A stretch of 64,000 nucleotides of DNA from Martelella lutilitoris (GTDB lineage Bacteria > Pseudomonadota > Alphaproteobacteria > Rhizobiales > Rhizobiaceae). A program made the position numbers and the translations under genes. The notes under the pieces are model-generated. The model had not been told where the DNA came from, did not search any database, and saw only the letters and a program-made list of their open reading frames with translations. Below are positions 37,349-46,578 of this stretch, piece after piece. How positions within the stretch are numbered: position 1 is the first letter of the stretch; each line of letters begins with the position of its first letter. The stretch spans positions 186,001 to 250,000 of the forward strand of contig NZ_VCLB01000003.1 in assembly GCF_005924265.1 (NCBI RefSeq). Reading direction: 5' to 3'.

Positions 37349-38658
37349 TGCCGGATTTCATGACACTGCCGGAAGCGCCGACATTCGCGCTTCTAAGGGC
37401 AACCGTTCCGGCCGTCTGCCTTGCCGATGCGAGCAGCTTCGAGGCGAAGGAAGGCCTCATTTCGGTCGATATCGTGGTTGCCGAGGGCAAGATCGACGCC
37501 ATTCTACCCGCCGGCACCGCGCCGGCCGCGCTTCCTGCCGCCGACCTGCGCGACGGCATGGCCTGGCCGACCTTTACCGATATGCACACCCATATCGACA
37601 AGGGCCACATCTGGGAGCGCCGCCGCAACCCTGACGGCACCTTCATGGGTGCGCTGGAAAACGTGATGGCCGATCGGCAGGCCAACTGGTCGGCCGATGA
37701 CGTCGCCGCCCGCATGGAATTCTCGCTGAAATCGGCCTATGCCCACGGCACCGGCCTTTTGCGCACCCATCTCGACAGCTTGCCGCCGCAGCACGAAATC
37801 TCCTTCGAGGTGTTTTCTCACATGCGGGAAAAATGGGCGGACCGGCTCGAACTGCAGGCCGTCGCCCTCTTTTCCATCGACATGATCTTCGAGCCCTTCT
37901 TCGACGATCTGACGAAGCTCCTGAAACGCCACAACGGCCTGATCGGCGGCGTCACGCAAATGCTGCCGGACCTTGACGCGCGGCTGGACCGCATGTTCCG
38001 CGCGGCGGCCGACAACGGTCTCGATATCGACCTGCATGTGGACGAAACCGAGGACCGCGAGGTTCTGACCCTTGGCCGCATCGCGGAAGCCACGCTTCGC
38101 AACGGCTTCGAGGGGTCCGTCACCGTCGGCCATTGCTGTTCGCTGGCACGCCAGGATGCGGAAACGGCGAAACGCACGATTGACCTCGTGGCCAGGGCCG
38201 GGCTTTCCGTCGTCTCCCTGCCGATGTGCAACATGTATCTGCAGGACCGTCACGAAGGCCGCACGCCGCGCTGGCGGGGCGTAACGCTGTTCAAGGAATT
38301 GGCGGCCGCCGGGGTGAAGACGGCGGTCTCCTCCGACAATACCCGCGATCCGTTTTACGCCTATGGCGACCTCGATCCCGTCGAGGTCATCCGCGAGGCC
38401 GTGCGCATTCTCCAGCTCGACCATCCGCTGGACGAAACCGCCCGCATCATCACGAAGACGCCCGCCGAGATTCTCGGTCGGGCCGAACGCGGGGTGATTG
38501 CCGAAGGCGGACCCGCCGATCTCGTCCTCTTCAGCGCGCGCCGCTGGAGCGAATTCCTCTCCCGTCCGCAGGCTGACCGCATCGTGATGCGGAATGGCAT
38601 GGGCATCGACCGCAGCCTGCCGGATTACCGCGAACTTGACCCGCTGATGGATAAGTGA
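37348..38658 (+). CDS. Cytosine-deaminase-like amidohydrolase
   Basis: A 436-aa metal-dependent amidohydrolase (TIM barrel). First metal site TFTDMHTHIDKGHIWERR, barrel strand TGLLRTHLDSLP, DLHVDETEDRE (the HxDE of cytosine deaminase), TVGHCCSL and AVSSDNTRDPFYAYG, matching the order of CodA motifs, where the last one holds the metal aspartate. It probably deaminates or hydrolyses a ring C=N bond of the imported compound. The start overlaps the permease stop by one base. Substrate not assigned; cytosine is possible but the surrounding redox genes argue for another heterocycle. Confidence 0.85.
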   Translation: MPDFMTLPEAPTFALLRATVPAVCLADASSFEAKEGLISVDIVVAEGKIDAILPAGTAPAALPAADLRDGMAWPTFTDMHTHIDKGHIWERRRNPDGTFMGALENVMADRQANWSADDVAARMEFSLKSAYAHGTGLLRTHLDSLPPQHEISFEVFSHMREKWADRLELQAVALFSIDMIFEPFFDDLTKLLKRHNGLIGGVTQMLPDLDARLDRMFRAAADNGLDIDLHVDETEDREVLTLGRIAEATLRNGFEGSVTVGHCCSLARQDAETAKRTIDLVARAGLSVVSLPMCNMYLQDRHEGRTPRWRGVTLFKELAAAGVKTAVSSDNTRDPFYAYGDLDPVEVIREAVRILQLDHPLDETARIITKTPAEILGRAERGVIAEGGPADLVLFSARRWSEFLSRPQADRIVMRNGMGIDRSLPDYRELDPLMDK

Positions 38659-38660
38659 AC

Positions 38661-40070
38661 ATGCCGGACTATCAACAGATCAAGGCCGAACTCGAAGGCA
38701 TCGCCATCGAGGACAATCCCAACATGGTTCTGCGCAAGAGCCGGGATTTCTACTGGTATTCGCCCATTCTGAAGGAACAGCTTGAGAGTGTGACCGGCGA
38801 TCTGGTCGTCTCGCCGAAGAACGAGGACGAACTGATCCGGATCCTGAAGGTCGCTTTCAAGAACGATGTTCCCGTCACCGCACGCGGCGGCGGCACCGGA
38901 AATTATGGCCAGTGCATGCCGCTTTCCGGCGGCATCGTGCTCGACATGACCAGGATGAACGCGATCAAGGAGATCCATCCCGGCCGCGTCGTCGTCGAAG
39001 CCGGCATCATCTGCGCCCAGCTCGACAGGGAGCTGAAGGAAAAGTCCGGGCAGGAACTGCGCTTCCACCCGTCGACCACCGGTCAGGCCACGCTCGGCGG
39101 CTTCATCGCCGGCGGTTCGGGCGGCGTCGGCTCGGTCCACTGGGGCGGGCTTCGCGATCTCGGCAATGTGCTGCGTTTGCGGATCGTGACGCTGGAGGAA
39201 GAGCCGCGGGTGATGGAACTGACGGCACGCGACCTGCTGAAGGTCAGCCACGCCTACGGCACCAACGGCATCATCACAGAGGTCGAGATGCCGCTGGCGC
39301 CCGCCTATGACTGGGTGGACGTGATGGTTGGCCACGAGACCTTCATGGACGCGGTGCGCTTTTCCGACAGGCTGGCGAAATCCTCCGGCATCCTGGTCAA
39401 GGAAATCGCTCCGATCGCAGCGCCCGTGCCCTATTCCTACTTCAACCGCCACAAGCCTTTCCTCAAGGAGGGCGAGAGCGTTTCCGTCGTCATGGTCGCG
39501 CCGCACTCCATGGAGCCCTTCGAGGCGCTGGTGAACCTCTACAAGGGCGAGATCCGCTTCCGCTCCGACAAGGCGGAAAGCCTGCGCGGCCTGCCGCGCG
39601 CCTATGAGCTCGGCTGGAATCATACGACCCTCAGGGCGCTGAAGACTGAGCCGGATGCCTTTACCTATCTGCAGGTGCAATATCCCGGCCCCGACCATGT
39701 GGCCAAGGTTCAGGAAATGTCCGAGCTCTTCGGCGATGAGGTGATCGGCCATCTGGAGTTCCTGCGCTTTGACGGCGCGATCCAGTGTTCCGGCCTGCCG
39801 CTGGTGCGCTACACGACCGCCGAACGGCTGGAAGAGATCATCCGCATTCACGAGGAGCACGGCTGCCCGATCTTCAACCCGCACCGCTATACGCTGGAAG
39901 AGGGCGGCATGAAGCAGACCGACGAATTGCAGCTGGCCTTCAAGAAGGAAACGGATCCCAAGGGCCTGTTGAACCCCGGCAAGATGATCGCCTGGGAAAA
40001 CCCGGATTTCGATTTCAAGGCCGGCAAGAACTTCCTGTTCAAGGGCCTTTCCGAGACGGGAGCCGAATAG
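38661..40070 (+). CDS. FAD-binding oxidase (GlcD/vanillyl-alcohol-oxidase family)
   Basis: A 469-aa flavoprotein. The PCMH FAD-binding domain is seen at residues ~45-225 (LVVSPKNEDELIRILKVAFK; PVTARGGGTGNYGQCMPLSGG; HPSTTGQATLGGFIAGGSGG), with a C-terminal FAD-oxidase cap ending DPKGLLNPGKMIAWE. The family oxidises alcohols, hydroxy acids or amines. Genes before and after overlap or nearly touch it (amidohydrolase stop 3 bp upstream; reductase start 2 bp after its stop). A GTG at 38655 is an alternative start. Confidence 0.88.
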   Translation: MPDYQQIKAELEGIAIEDNPNMVLRKSRDFYWYSPILKEQLESVTGDLVVSPKNEDELIRILKVAFKNDVPVTARGGGTGNYGQCMPLSGGIVLDMTRMNAIKEIHPGRVVVEAGIICAQLDRELKEKSGQELRFHPSTTGQATLGGFIAGGSGGVGSVHWGGLRDLGNVLRLRIVTLEEEPRVMELTARDLLKVSHAYGTNGIITEVEMPLAPAYDWVDVMVGHETFMDAVRFSDRLAKSSGILVKEIAPIAAPVPYSYFNRHKPFLKEGESVSVVMVAPHSMEPFEALVNLYKGEIRFRSDKAESLRGLPRAYELGWNHTTLRALKTEPDAFTYLQVQYPGPDHVAKVQEMSELFGDEVIGHLEFLRFDGAIQCSGLPLVRYTTAERLEEIIRIHEEHGCPIFNPHRYTLEEGGMKQTDELQLAFKKETDPKGLLNPGKMIAWENPDFDFKAGKNFLFKGLSETGAE

Positions 40071-40071
40071 G

Positions 40072-40653
40072 ATGCGCGTTCTCGTTCTCTTCAGCCATCC
40101 GGTGGAAACCAGCTTCGGCGCGGCGCTGCATGCCCAGGTCGTCGAAAGCCTGACGAAGGCCGGACACGAAGTCGATGATTGCGATCTATACGCCGAGGGC
40201 TTCCAGCCGGTCCTGACCCGCGAGGAGCGCATCGGCTATCACGACTATCCGGAAAACACCGCGCCGGTTGCCGGCTATGTCGAGCGGCTGCGGCAGGCCG
40301 AAGCCCTCGTCATCGTCACGCCGGTGTGGAATTTCGGCTTTCCGGCGATGCTGAAAGGCTATTTCGACCGGGTCTGGCTGCCCGGCGTTTCCTTCGCGCT
40401 CGAGGACGGCAAGCTGACGCCGACGCTGCGCCATATCAGAAAGCTTGCCGCCGTCTTCACCTACGGCGCGACGCCGATGCGGGCATTTCTCGCCGGCAAT
40501 CCGCCGAAAAAGATCGTCAAGCGCGTGCTGCGCGCCCAGATCAAGCTCGGCGCGCCGGTCTCCTTCATGGCGCATTACGACATGAACAACTGCACCGACA
40601 AGACAAGGGCCGATTTCCTGGCAAAGGTGAAAGCCGAGATGGAGGCTTTCTGA
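40072..40653 (+). CDS. NAD(P)H:quinone oxidoreductase-like flavodoxin-fold protein
   Basis: 193-aa flavodoxin-2 (NQO1/MdaB/KefF-like) protein: LVLFSHPVETSFGAALHAQVVE binds FMN phosphate, and ALVIVTPVWNFGFPAMLKGYFDRVWLPGVSF is the typical family block. It may re-oxidise reduced cofactor or reduce a quinoid intermediate of the pathway. Last gene of the importer/catabolic operon; a strong terminator follows at 40711. Confidence 0.85.
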   Translation: MRVLVLFSHPVETSFGAALHAQVVESLTKAGHEVDDCDLYAEGFQPVLTREERIGYHDYPENTAPVAGYVERLRQAEALVIVTPVWNFGFPAMLKGYFDRVWLPGVSFALEDGKLTPTLRHIRKLAAVFTYGATPMRAFLAGNPPKKIVKRVLRAQIKLGAPVSFMAHYDMNNCTDKTRADFLAKVKAEMEAF

Positions 40654-40710
40654 CGCTTCCGGCGTCCACCCCCTTTACATCACCGCTCAGACCACTAGGT
40701 CTATGACTAA

Positions 40711-40748
40711 CCCGCAAGCGCTCCCCTTAGGCGCTTGCGGGCTCTTTT
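40711..40748 (+). terminator. Rho-independent terminator of the amidohydrolase operon
   Basis: CCCGCAAGCGC (40711-40721) pairs with GCGCTTGCGGG (40731-40741), an 11-bp perfect stem with a 9-base loop, followed by CTCTTTT. It lies 58 bp after the reductase stop. Confidence 0.88.
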
Positions 40749-40867
40749 GAGCGAGGCCGCAAGCCCCGTCGCACTCTGTTGCGCGGATTGGCTGCGGCTT
40801 TCAGGAAATACCGCATGGTTCAGGGGGCATTGCCCCGCCATGCGAAAGCAGCGGGGAATAGGGCCGA

Positions 40868-42583
40868 ATGTCCATGCCAGAGCAGAAAACCGCCGATGAG
40901 ACCCGCCTGCGCAAATTGCGCGGCACCGTCCCGGTCAATGCCGTGCTTCATGTCTGGCTGAAAGCCATTCACCCGCATGCGCCTGCAGAAATACAGCTTT
41001 CGCTCAACGGCCAATTATTCGGCAATATCTTCGCCCAGAACGCGGAAGAGTATGAATTCCGCATGTTCTTCGTGCCCCATGGCGGCGAACTGGAATGTTC
41101 CTACGATCCCGAGACAACGACGATCTCGGTCGCCTACTGGTTTACCGATGCCAAGGTGCTGGAAGAAGGCATTACCGTGCTGCGCACCCATGCGGCCAAT
41201 GCCCCGGCGCCTGCCCCCGGCAGCTATCACTTCCGCCCGCCCTTCGGCTGGATGAATGATCCGAATGGCTTCGGCCGCTTCAACGGCTCGGCGCATCTCT
41301 TCTACCAGCACTATTCACACGGGCTGACGTGGAACACCATGCACTGGGGCCATGCGGTTTCGGAGGATTTCCTGCACTGGCGGCATCTGCCGATCTTCCT
41401 GTTTCCCTCCGAGGACCTGACCCACCGCCCGGACAAGCGCGGCGGCGCCTTTTCCGGCTCGGCGATCCCGCTGGAAAACTCCGCCGGTATTCGGGTATTC
41501 TTCACCGAAAGCGTGGTCGAGCGCGATCCCGAGCGCGAAATCCAGATGGTCGCGACGTCGCAATCGCTGATCTTCGCCGGCGCGGCAAAACCGCTGATCG
41601 ACGAACGGCCGGAGCTTGAGGGCCTGACGCTCGATTTCCGCGACCCTTACGTCTTCCGTGGGCCCGATGGCTACTGGAAGATGCTGCTCGGCAGCCGCCA
41701 GGGCGAGGAAGGCGTGGTCCTACTCTATCAGACCGCAGATCTGACGGCGGCAAGCGGCTGGGAATTCGTCGAAATCCTGCACCGCGAAGGGCGCTTCAAT
41801 ACCCAGGTGGTCGAATGTCCCTGCCTGCTGCCCCTCGACGGCCCGGCCGGTGATCCGCAGACCCATTGGGTTCTGGTCTGCGGCCTGATGCACAGCCACC
41901 ACGAGGAGACCGGCCGCAAGAACCTGACCATGGCCACCGTGGGCCATTTCGACGGCAAGCATTTCACGCCCCAATTCGAGCAGGAGCTCGATTTCGCCAC
42001 GGACAATTACGCTTTCCAGGCCTTCCTCGACCAGGGCCGCCCGGTCGGCATCGGCTGGCTCGCCAACTGGGCCGATGCCGCGCCGGAGATCGACTTTCCA
42101 ACGGCGATGACCCTGCCGCGCAACCTTGTCTATGACGCTGCCGACAACACGCTTCTGACGCCGCCGATCGAGGGCGTGGAAGTGCTGCGGGACGCGTTGA
42201 TCGACGAGACCGCCCTAGCCGCCGGCGAGCCGGTGATGCTGGAGAAAGGCCAAGCCGAGATCGTCATCGAGCTTGACCGCAATGACGGGCCGTTCGAAAT
42301 TGATCTCTACCACAACAATATCGAGATCACGGTGAAGATCGATGCCGAGGGGATGAGACTTCTCTACATGGACGACAGCAAGTCGCCGACGCCCGATTAT
42401 TTCGCCCCTGGCGCCAATCCGAGCCATTTGCGGCTATTCCTCGATATCGGCTCCGTCGAGGTCTTCGCCGACAACGGTCGCTGGGCCGGCACCAAACGCA
42501 TCGCCGGCTTCGACCCGATCCACTCGCTGAGAATTCGCGAAGGCGCGATCAAGTCGGCCAGGGTCTGGTCGCTGGCGCTTTGA
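40868..42583 (+). CDS. GH32 fructan/sucrose hydrolase with N-terminal extension
   Basis: 571-aa glycoside hydrolase 32. The three catalytic blocks are clear: WMNDPNGF (nucleophile Asp131), DFRDPYVFRG (transition-state Asp) and QVVECPCLLPL (acid/base Glu), followed by a C-terminal beta-sandwich (VMLEKGQAEIVIELDRNDGP ... LRLFLDIGSVEVFADNG). The nucleophile motif is normally near the N-terminus; here about 125 residues precede it and look beta-rich (VLHVWLKAIHPHAPAEIQLS; ISVAYWFTDAKVLEEG). No signal peptide, so sucrose, sucrose-6-phosphate or short fructans in the cytoplasm are likely substrates. No transporter or LacI gene is adjacent. Confidence 0.9.
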   Translation: MSMPEQKTADETRLRKLRGTVPVNAVLHVWLKAIHPHAPAEIQLSLNGQLFGNIFAQNAEEYEFRMFFVPHGGELECSYDPETTTISVAYWFTDAKVLEEGITVLRTHAANAPAPAPGSYHFRPPFGWMNDPNGFGRFNGSAHLFYQHYSHGLTWNTMHWGHAVSEDFLHWRHLPIFLFPSEDLTHRPDKRGGAFSGSAIPLENSAGIRVFFTESVVERDPEREIQMVATSQSLIFAGAAKPLIDERPELEGLTLDFRDPYVFRGPDGYWKMLLGSRQGEEGVVLLYQTADLTAASGWEFVEILHREGRFNTQVVECPCLLPLDGPAGDPQTHWVLVCGLMHSHHEETGRKNLTMATVGHFDGKHFTPQFEQELDFATDNYAFQAFLDQGRPVGIGWLANWADAAPEIDFPTAMTLPRNLVYDAADNTLLTPPIEGVEVLRDALIDETALAAGEPVMLEKGQAEIVIELDRNDGPFEIDLYHNNIEITVKIDAEGMRLLYMDDSKSPTPDYFAPGANPSHLRLFLDIGSVEVFADNGRWAGTKRIAGFDPIHSLRIREGAIKSARVWSLAL

Positions 42584-42710
42584 GGCAGATGGGGCTTACG
42601 GCAGCTTGGCTAACGCCCGACTGTTGTCAAACGTCTCCCCACACGCCGGGTCATCCTCGGGAAGGCGAAAGGAGGTCATGACCATTGCGTCATAGGCTTT
42701 GGCGGCAGCC

Positions 42711-43100
42711 TTACGGCACCTTGGCCGCCGTAACCTCGACCTCGACCAGGAACTCCGCGCGGGTGAAGCCCGAGACGATCAGCAGGGTCGAGACCGGCAT
42801 CGGATCGGAGATAAAACGGTCGCGGACATCCATATAGGCCGGGAAATCCTCGCGCGTTGTCACGTAGCCGGTGATGCGGATCACATCCTCGAACCCCATG
42901 TCCGCTTCAGCGAGGATCTTGCCGATGGTCGAAAAACAGAGTTCGGCCTGGGCGCTGACGGAACGCGGAATGACCTCGTCCGGCCCGATCCCGAGCTGGC
43001 CGGAGGTGACAAGAAGGCCGGCCCCCGGCGGCACGTACAGACCGTGGCTGTAATTGCCGAAAGGCTTGCGAACGCCGACTGGGTTGATGCTCTTCTTCAT
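42711..43100 (-). CDS. RidA (YjgF/YER057c/UK114) family protein
   Basis: 129-aa imine/enamine deaminase fold: VPPGAGLLVTSGQLGIGPDE, CFSTIGKILAEADMGFEDVIRI, STLLIVSGFTRAEFLVEVEVTAA. RidA proteins hydrolyse reactive enamines from PLP enzymes; others sit in catabolic clusters. The conserved arginine near the C-terminus (usually in xRVxVE... before EVE) is replaced in position by the TRAEFLVEVEV stretch, so activity is likely but the subgroup is not RidA proper. Convergent with the GH32 gene, 126 bp of non-coding DNA between. Confidence 0.82.
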   Translation of the reverse strand: MKKSINPVGVRKPFGNYSHGLYVPPGAGLLVTSGQLGIGPDEVIPRSVSAQAELCFSTIGKILAEADMGFEDVIRITGYVTTREDFPAYMDVRDRFISDPMPVSTLLIVSGFTRAEFLVEVEVTAAKVP

Positions 43101-43255
43101 GTGAAACCGCCTCGTGAAAAACTGTCAAACCGCATGGCCGCATCGGGGCCCGGCTGTCAAGCGGCCATCAACCCGGACCGAACGATAATGTAGAGGCCGC
43201 GACGGAAATTATAAGGCGTCGCGGCGCTTAATCCCCGACATTCCGAAGTCAATTC

Positions 43256-43957
43256 CTATTCTTCCGAAGGGTCGTCAGGCAATTGCCAGTCCACCGGCTC
43301 CAGGCCCTTTTCAAGGAGAAACTGATTGGCCCTGGAAAAATGCCGGCAGCCGAAGAAACCGTTATGGGCGGACAGCGGCGAGGGATGCGGGGCCTTGAGC
43401 ACAAGATGCCGGGACCTGTCCACAAAGGAGGCCTTTTTCTGCGCATAGGCGCCCCACAGCATGAACACGACATGCGGACATTCGTCATTGACCACGCGGA
43501 TAACGGCATCGGTGAAGTTTTCCCAACCCTTGCCGCGGTGGGAGGCGGCGGCCGCCTGGCGCACCGTAAGCACCGAGTTCAGCAACAACACGCCCTGGCG
43601 GGCCCAGTGCTCCAGAAAGCCGTGATTGACCTTCTGGAACCCGACATCGGTGGCCAGTTCCTTGTAGATATTGACGAGTGACGGCGGCACGCGCACGCCG
43701 GGCTGAACGGAAAAGCAGAGGCCATGCGCCTGCCCCGGCCCGTGATAGGGGTCCTGGCCGAGGATGACGACGCGCACGCTCTCAAGCGGCGTCAGGTCGA
43801 GCGCGCGGAAATATTCGCTGCCCTTCGGAAAGACCGTCTGGCCGGCGCGCTTTTCCTCCACCAGAAAGGCGCGGAGCTCGGCCATATAGGCGCTTTGGAA
43901 TTCCGGTTTGAGTTTTTCCCGCCAACCGTCCTCAAGCCTGATCTCGCTCTCTGCCAT
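43256..43957 (-). CDS. ung: Uracil-DNA glycosylase
   Basis: Removes uracil from DNA in base excision repair. 233 aa with the family-1 motifs: catalytic water-activating Asp69 in [18 protein letters not shown], the [11 protein letters not shown] segment, [10 protein letters not shown], and the minor-groove loop [18 protein letters not shown] with the active-site histidine. ATG at 43957 follows GAAGGGAAAGGG. 132 bp divergent gap to the DsrE-like gene. Confidence 0.96.
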   Translation of the reverse strand: MAESEIRLEDGWREKLKPEFQSAYMAELRAFLVEEKRAGQTVFPKGSEYFRALDLTPLESVRVVILGQDPYHGPGQAHGLCFSVQPGVRVPPSLVNIYKELATDVGFQKVNHGFLEHWARQGVLLLNSVLTVRQAAAASHRGKGWENFTDAVIRVVNDECPHVVFMLWGAYAQKKASFVDRSRHLVLKAPHPSPLSAHNGFFGCRHFSRANQFLLEKGLEPVDWQLPDDPSEE

Positions 43958-44089
43958 CGCACCCTTTCCCTTCTCAGATGCTCCCCTTGTTATCCCCGCC
44001 GCCGCGACGATGCAATTCTCTGCGAATATGTCACACTTGCACGCACATTGCCGCGTATTAGGTTTTGAACGACAAAGGAGGACCTCAAA

Positions 44090-44461
44090 ATGCAGCCAAC
44101 AGCTTTCGTTTCAACGCTCTTCGACGGCAAATCCAATCCCAACAAGGTCACGGTCGCCTTCACCATGGCGGTCAATGCCCTTGCCAAGGGGCACAGCGCC
44201 ACCATGATCCTGATGGCCGAAGCCGTGGAACTCGGCCGCCCCGGCGCCACCGACGGCATGGCGATCGGCGCGCCGTTCGACCCCGTTCCCGATCTTCTGG
44301 CGCGCTTCCGCGAGGCTGGCGGCAGGATCGCCATCTGCGGCGCCTGCATGAAGCATAACGGCTTCACGGCGGAAGACATGGACCCGGAATTCGAGATCAT
44401 CACCGCACCCGACGTGATCGATCTTCTTATGAATGCGGAAGGCTCGCTTCAGATCACCTGA
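44090..44461 (+). CDS. DsrE family protein
   Basis: 123-aa small cytoplasmic protein of the DsrE/DsrF-like fold: [27 protein letters not shown], then [13 protein letters not shown] with a cysteine pair (CGAC) and a C-terminal [10 protein letters not shown] helix. DsrE-like proteins take part in sulfur transfer; the CGAC cysteines could carry persulfide. A strong AAGGAGG ribosome site precedes the ATG. It lies 196 bp upstream of the TrpX-type importer genes; a functional link is possible but unproven. Confidence 0.8.
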   Translation: MQPTAFVSTLFDGKSNPNKVTVAFTMAVNALAKGHSATMILMAEAVELGRPGATDGMAIGAPFDPVPDLLARFREAGGRIAICGACMKHNGFTAEDMDPEFEIITAPDVIDLLMNAEGSLQIT

Positions 44462-44657
44462 CGCCTTACCCCGAATGGCGGGATCCCTTTCTCCGCAGCC
44501 TCTCCGGCGAGCGGGCCAATCGTCATGGCTGCGTCAAATAAAGTCGCCGACGGCATGGTTCCGGCGTTGACCGGCGCTTTGCGCCGGGCCAAACTGCCGC
44601 GCGTGATCCGAGCGCGCGAAAAGCCGCGCGAGAACAATCCTGACAGGGGGTTTCGAA

Positions 44658-45638
44658 ATGCTCAACTTCAAGAAGGCGGTGCTGGCAACCGCCGCCGTGG
44701 CCACGATTGCGGGTTTTACCGCACCGGCGCTGGCGCAGGATGCGACCGAGAAGACGGTCGCCATCACCTATATCGTCGAACATCCTGCCCTTGACGCTGT
44801 GCGCGAGGGCATTATCGAAAGCCTCGCCGAAAAAGGCTATACCGAAGGCGACAACCTCACCGTGGTTGCCCGCTCCGCCCAGGGCAACATGACGACGCAG
44901 ACCCAGATCGCCTCCGAATTTGCTGGCCTGAAGCCCGATGTCGCCGTCGGCATCTCCACGCCATCGGCCCAGGCGCTGAAGAATTCGATGGGTGATGCCC
45001 CGGTCGTCTTCGCCGCCGTCACCGATCCGGTCGCCGCCGGCCTCGTTGAGAATCCGGAAGCCCCGGAAGCAAACATCACCGGCACCTCCGACAAGCAGCC
45101 GCCGAAGCCGGCGCTGGAACTGATCCAGACGCTGGTGCCCGGCGTCAAGACCATCGGCGTGATCTACAATCCGGGCGAGGCAAACTCGGTCGTTCAGGTC
45201 GACGAGATCAAGGCGGCCGCCGGCGAACTCGGCCTCGAAGTTGTCGACAGCCCCGCCGCCCAGTCGACCATGGTGCCGGATGCGGCGCGCAACCTCGTCG
45301 GCAAGGCCGATGCGATCCTGCTGCCGACCGACAATTCGGTAATCTCGGTGCTTGAGGCCATCATCACCGTCGGCGAGCGCGCCAAACTCCCGGTCTTCAC
45401 CACGGATACGGATTCCGTCGAGCGCGGCGCGGTTGCAGCCCTTGGCTTCAACTATGCCGAAATGGGCAAGGTCACCGGCGACATGGTTGCCGAAATCCTC
45501 GCCGGAAAGTCGCCGTCGGAAATCGCCGTCGTCGTGCCCGGCAATCAGGACCTGTTCCTCAACATGAAGGCTGCCGAAGCCATGGGCATCACGGTTCCCG
45601 ACAGCGTCAAGAACAGCGCCAAGAAGGTCATCGAATAA
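44658..45638 (+). CDS. TrpX-type ABC substrate-binding protein (PF04392)
   Basis: 326-aa binding protein with signal peptide MLNFKKAVLATAAVATIAGF...ALA-Q and the ABC_sub_bind family pattern: VAITYIVEHPALDAVREGI, EFAGLKPDVAVGISTPSAQAL, PVVFAAVTDPVAAGLV, TIGVIYNPGEANSVVQVDEI, DAILLPTDNSVISVLEAI. Characterised relatives bind aromatic amino acids (TrpX of streptococci). The permease starts 1 bp after its stop and the ATPase overlaps the permease stop, giving a three-gene importer operon. CAGGGGG lies upstream of the ATG. Confidence 0.9.
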   Translation: MLNFKKAVLATAAVATIAGFTAPALAQDATEKTVAITYIVEHPALDAVREGIIESLAEKGYTEGDNLTVVARSAQGNMTTQTQIASEFAGLKPDVAVGISTPSAQALKNSMGDAPVVFAAVTDPVAAGLVENPEAPEANITGTSDKQPPKPALELIQTLVPGVKTIGVIYNPGEANSVVQVDEIKAAAGELGLEVVDSPAAQSTMVPDAARNLVGKADAILLPTDNSVISVLEAIITVGERAKLPVFTTDTDSVERGAVAALGFNYAEMGKVTGDMVAEILAGKSPSEIAVVVPGNQDLFLNMKAAEAMGITVPDSVKNSAKKVIE

Positions 45639-45639
45639 T

Positions 45640-46578
45640 ATGACGCTTTTTGCTCTCGCCGGGGCCTTTGAGACCGGCTTGCTCTTCGCCCTCGTGGCGT
45701 TGAGCATCTTTATGTCCTTTCGGGTTCTCGACTTTCCCGATCTGACGGTGGACGGGAGTTTCCCCTTGGGCGCGGCGGTTTCGGCCGCCGCCATCGTCGG
45801 CGGTTTCGATCCTTTCATCGCAACATTCTTCGGCATGCTCGCAGGCGCCGCCGCCGGTTTCGTCACCGGGCTTTTGAACGTGCGCTTCGGGATCATGAAC
45901 CTGCTCGCCGGCATCCTGTCGATGGTGGCGCTCTTTTCCGTAAACCTGCGCATCATGGGACGGCCGAACCTGCCGGTCTACGGTCAGGACACCGTGTTCT
46001 CCCGCTTTGAAAGCGTGGTCGATGCCGGGCTTTGGAGCAATACGATCCTGCTTTTGATCATCGCCATCGGCGCCAAGCTGATCGTCGACTGGTTCCTCAA
46101 GACCGAAATCGGCCTCGGGCTCAGGGCATCCGGCGAAAATCCCGCCATGGCCGAGGCCCAGGGCATCCGCAACGGCGCAATGACGCTGCTCGGCATGTCG
46201 ATCGCCAATGCGCTTTGCGCGCTCGGCGGTTCCCTCTTTGCCCAGATGCAGGGCGTGGCGGACGTGACCATGGGCGTCGGCACGATCGTCACCGGGCTTG
46301 CCGCGTTGATCATCGGCGAGGCGATCCTCGGCCGGCGCACGGTGTTTCTGGCCACGCTCGGCTGCGTCATCGGCGCGGTCGTCTATCGTCTGTTCATTGC
46401 GCTTGCGCTTTCCGCCGGCTTCATCGGCATCCGCCCTCAGGACCTCAACCTGATCACCGCCGTGGTGGTCGCCGTTGCCGTGGTTCTCTCCCAGAGGCGG
46501 GGCAAGCGCGGCCGCAAGCAGCTCTTCAATTTCAAACTGGTGCGCGGCGCCCAGCAAAACGACGAGGGACAGGACTGA
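45640..46578 (+). CDS. ABC transporter permease (TrpY-type, BPD_transp_2)
   Basis: 312-aa permease with about nine hydrophobic segments and the branched-chain/TrpY-style pattern: LALVALSIFMSFRVLDFPDLTVDGSFPLGAAV, VTGLLNVRFGIMNLLAGIL, KTEIGLGLRASGENPAMAEAQGI, and LGGSLFAQMQGVADVTMGVGTIVTGLAALIIGEAIL (each seen as separate blocks). It lacks a large periplasmic domain. Starts 2 bp after the binding-protein stop; stop and ATPase start overlap (TGATG). Confidence 0.9.
   Translation: MTLFALAGAFETGLLFALVALSIFMSFRVLDFPDLTVDGSFPLGAAVSAAAIVGGFDPFIATFFGMLAGAAAGFVTGLLNVRFGIMNLLAGILSMVALFSVNLRIMGRPNLPVYGQDTVFSRFESVVDAGLWSNTILLLIIAIGAKLIVDWFLKTEIGLGLRASGENPAMAEAQGIRNGAMTLLGMSIANALCALGGSLFAQMQGVADVTMGVGTIVTGLAALIIGEAILGRRTVFLATLGCVIGAVVYRLFIALALSAGFIGIRPQDLNLITAVVVAVAVVLSQRRGKRGRKQLFNFKLVRGAQQNDEGQD

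Noticed and set aside
42584-42710. Partial duplication of the RidA gene end (TTACGGCAGCTTGGC against TTACGGCACCTTGGC)
   Set aside because: Only about 15 bases match, and no further similarity extends; could be chance.
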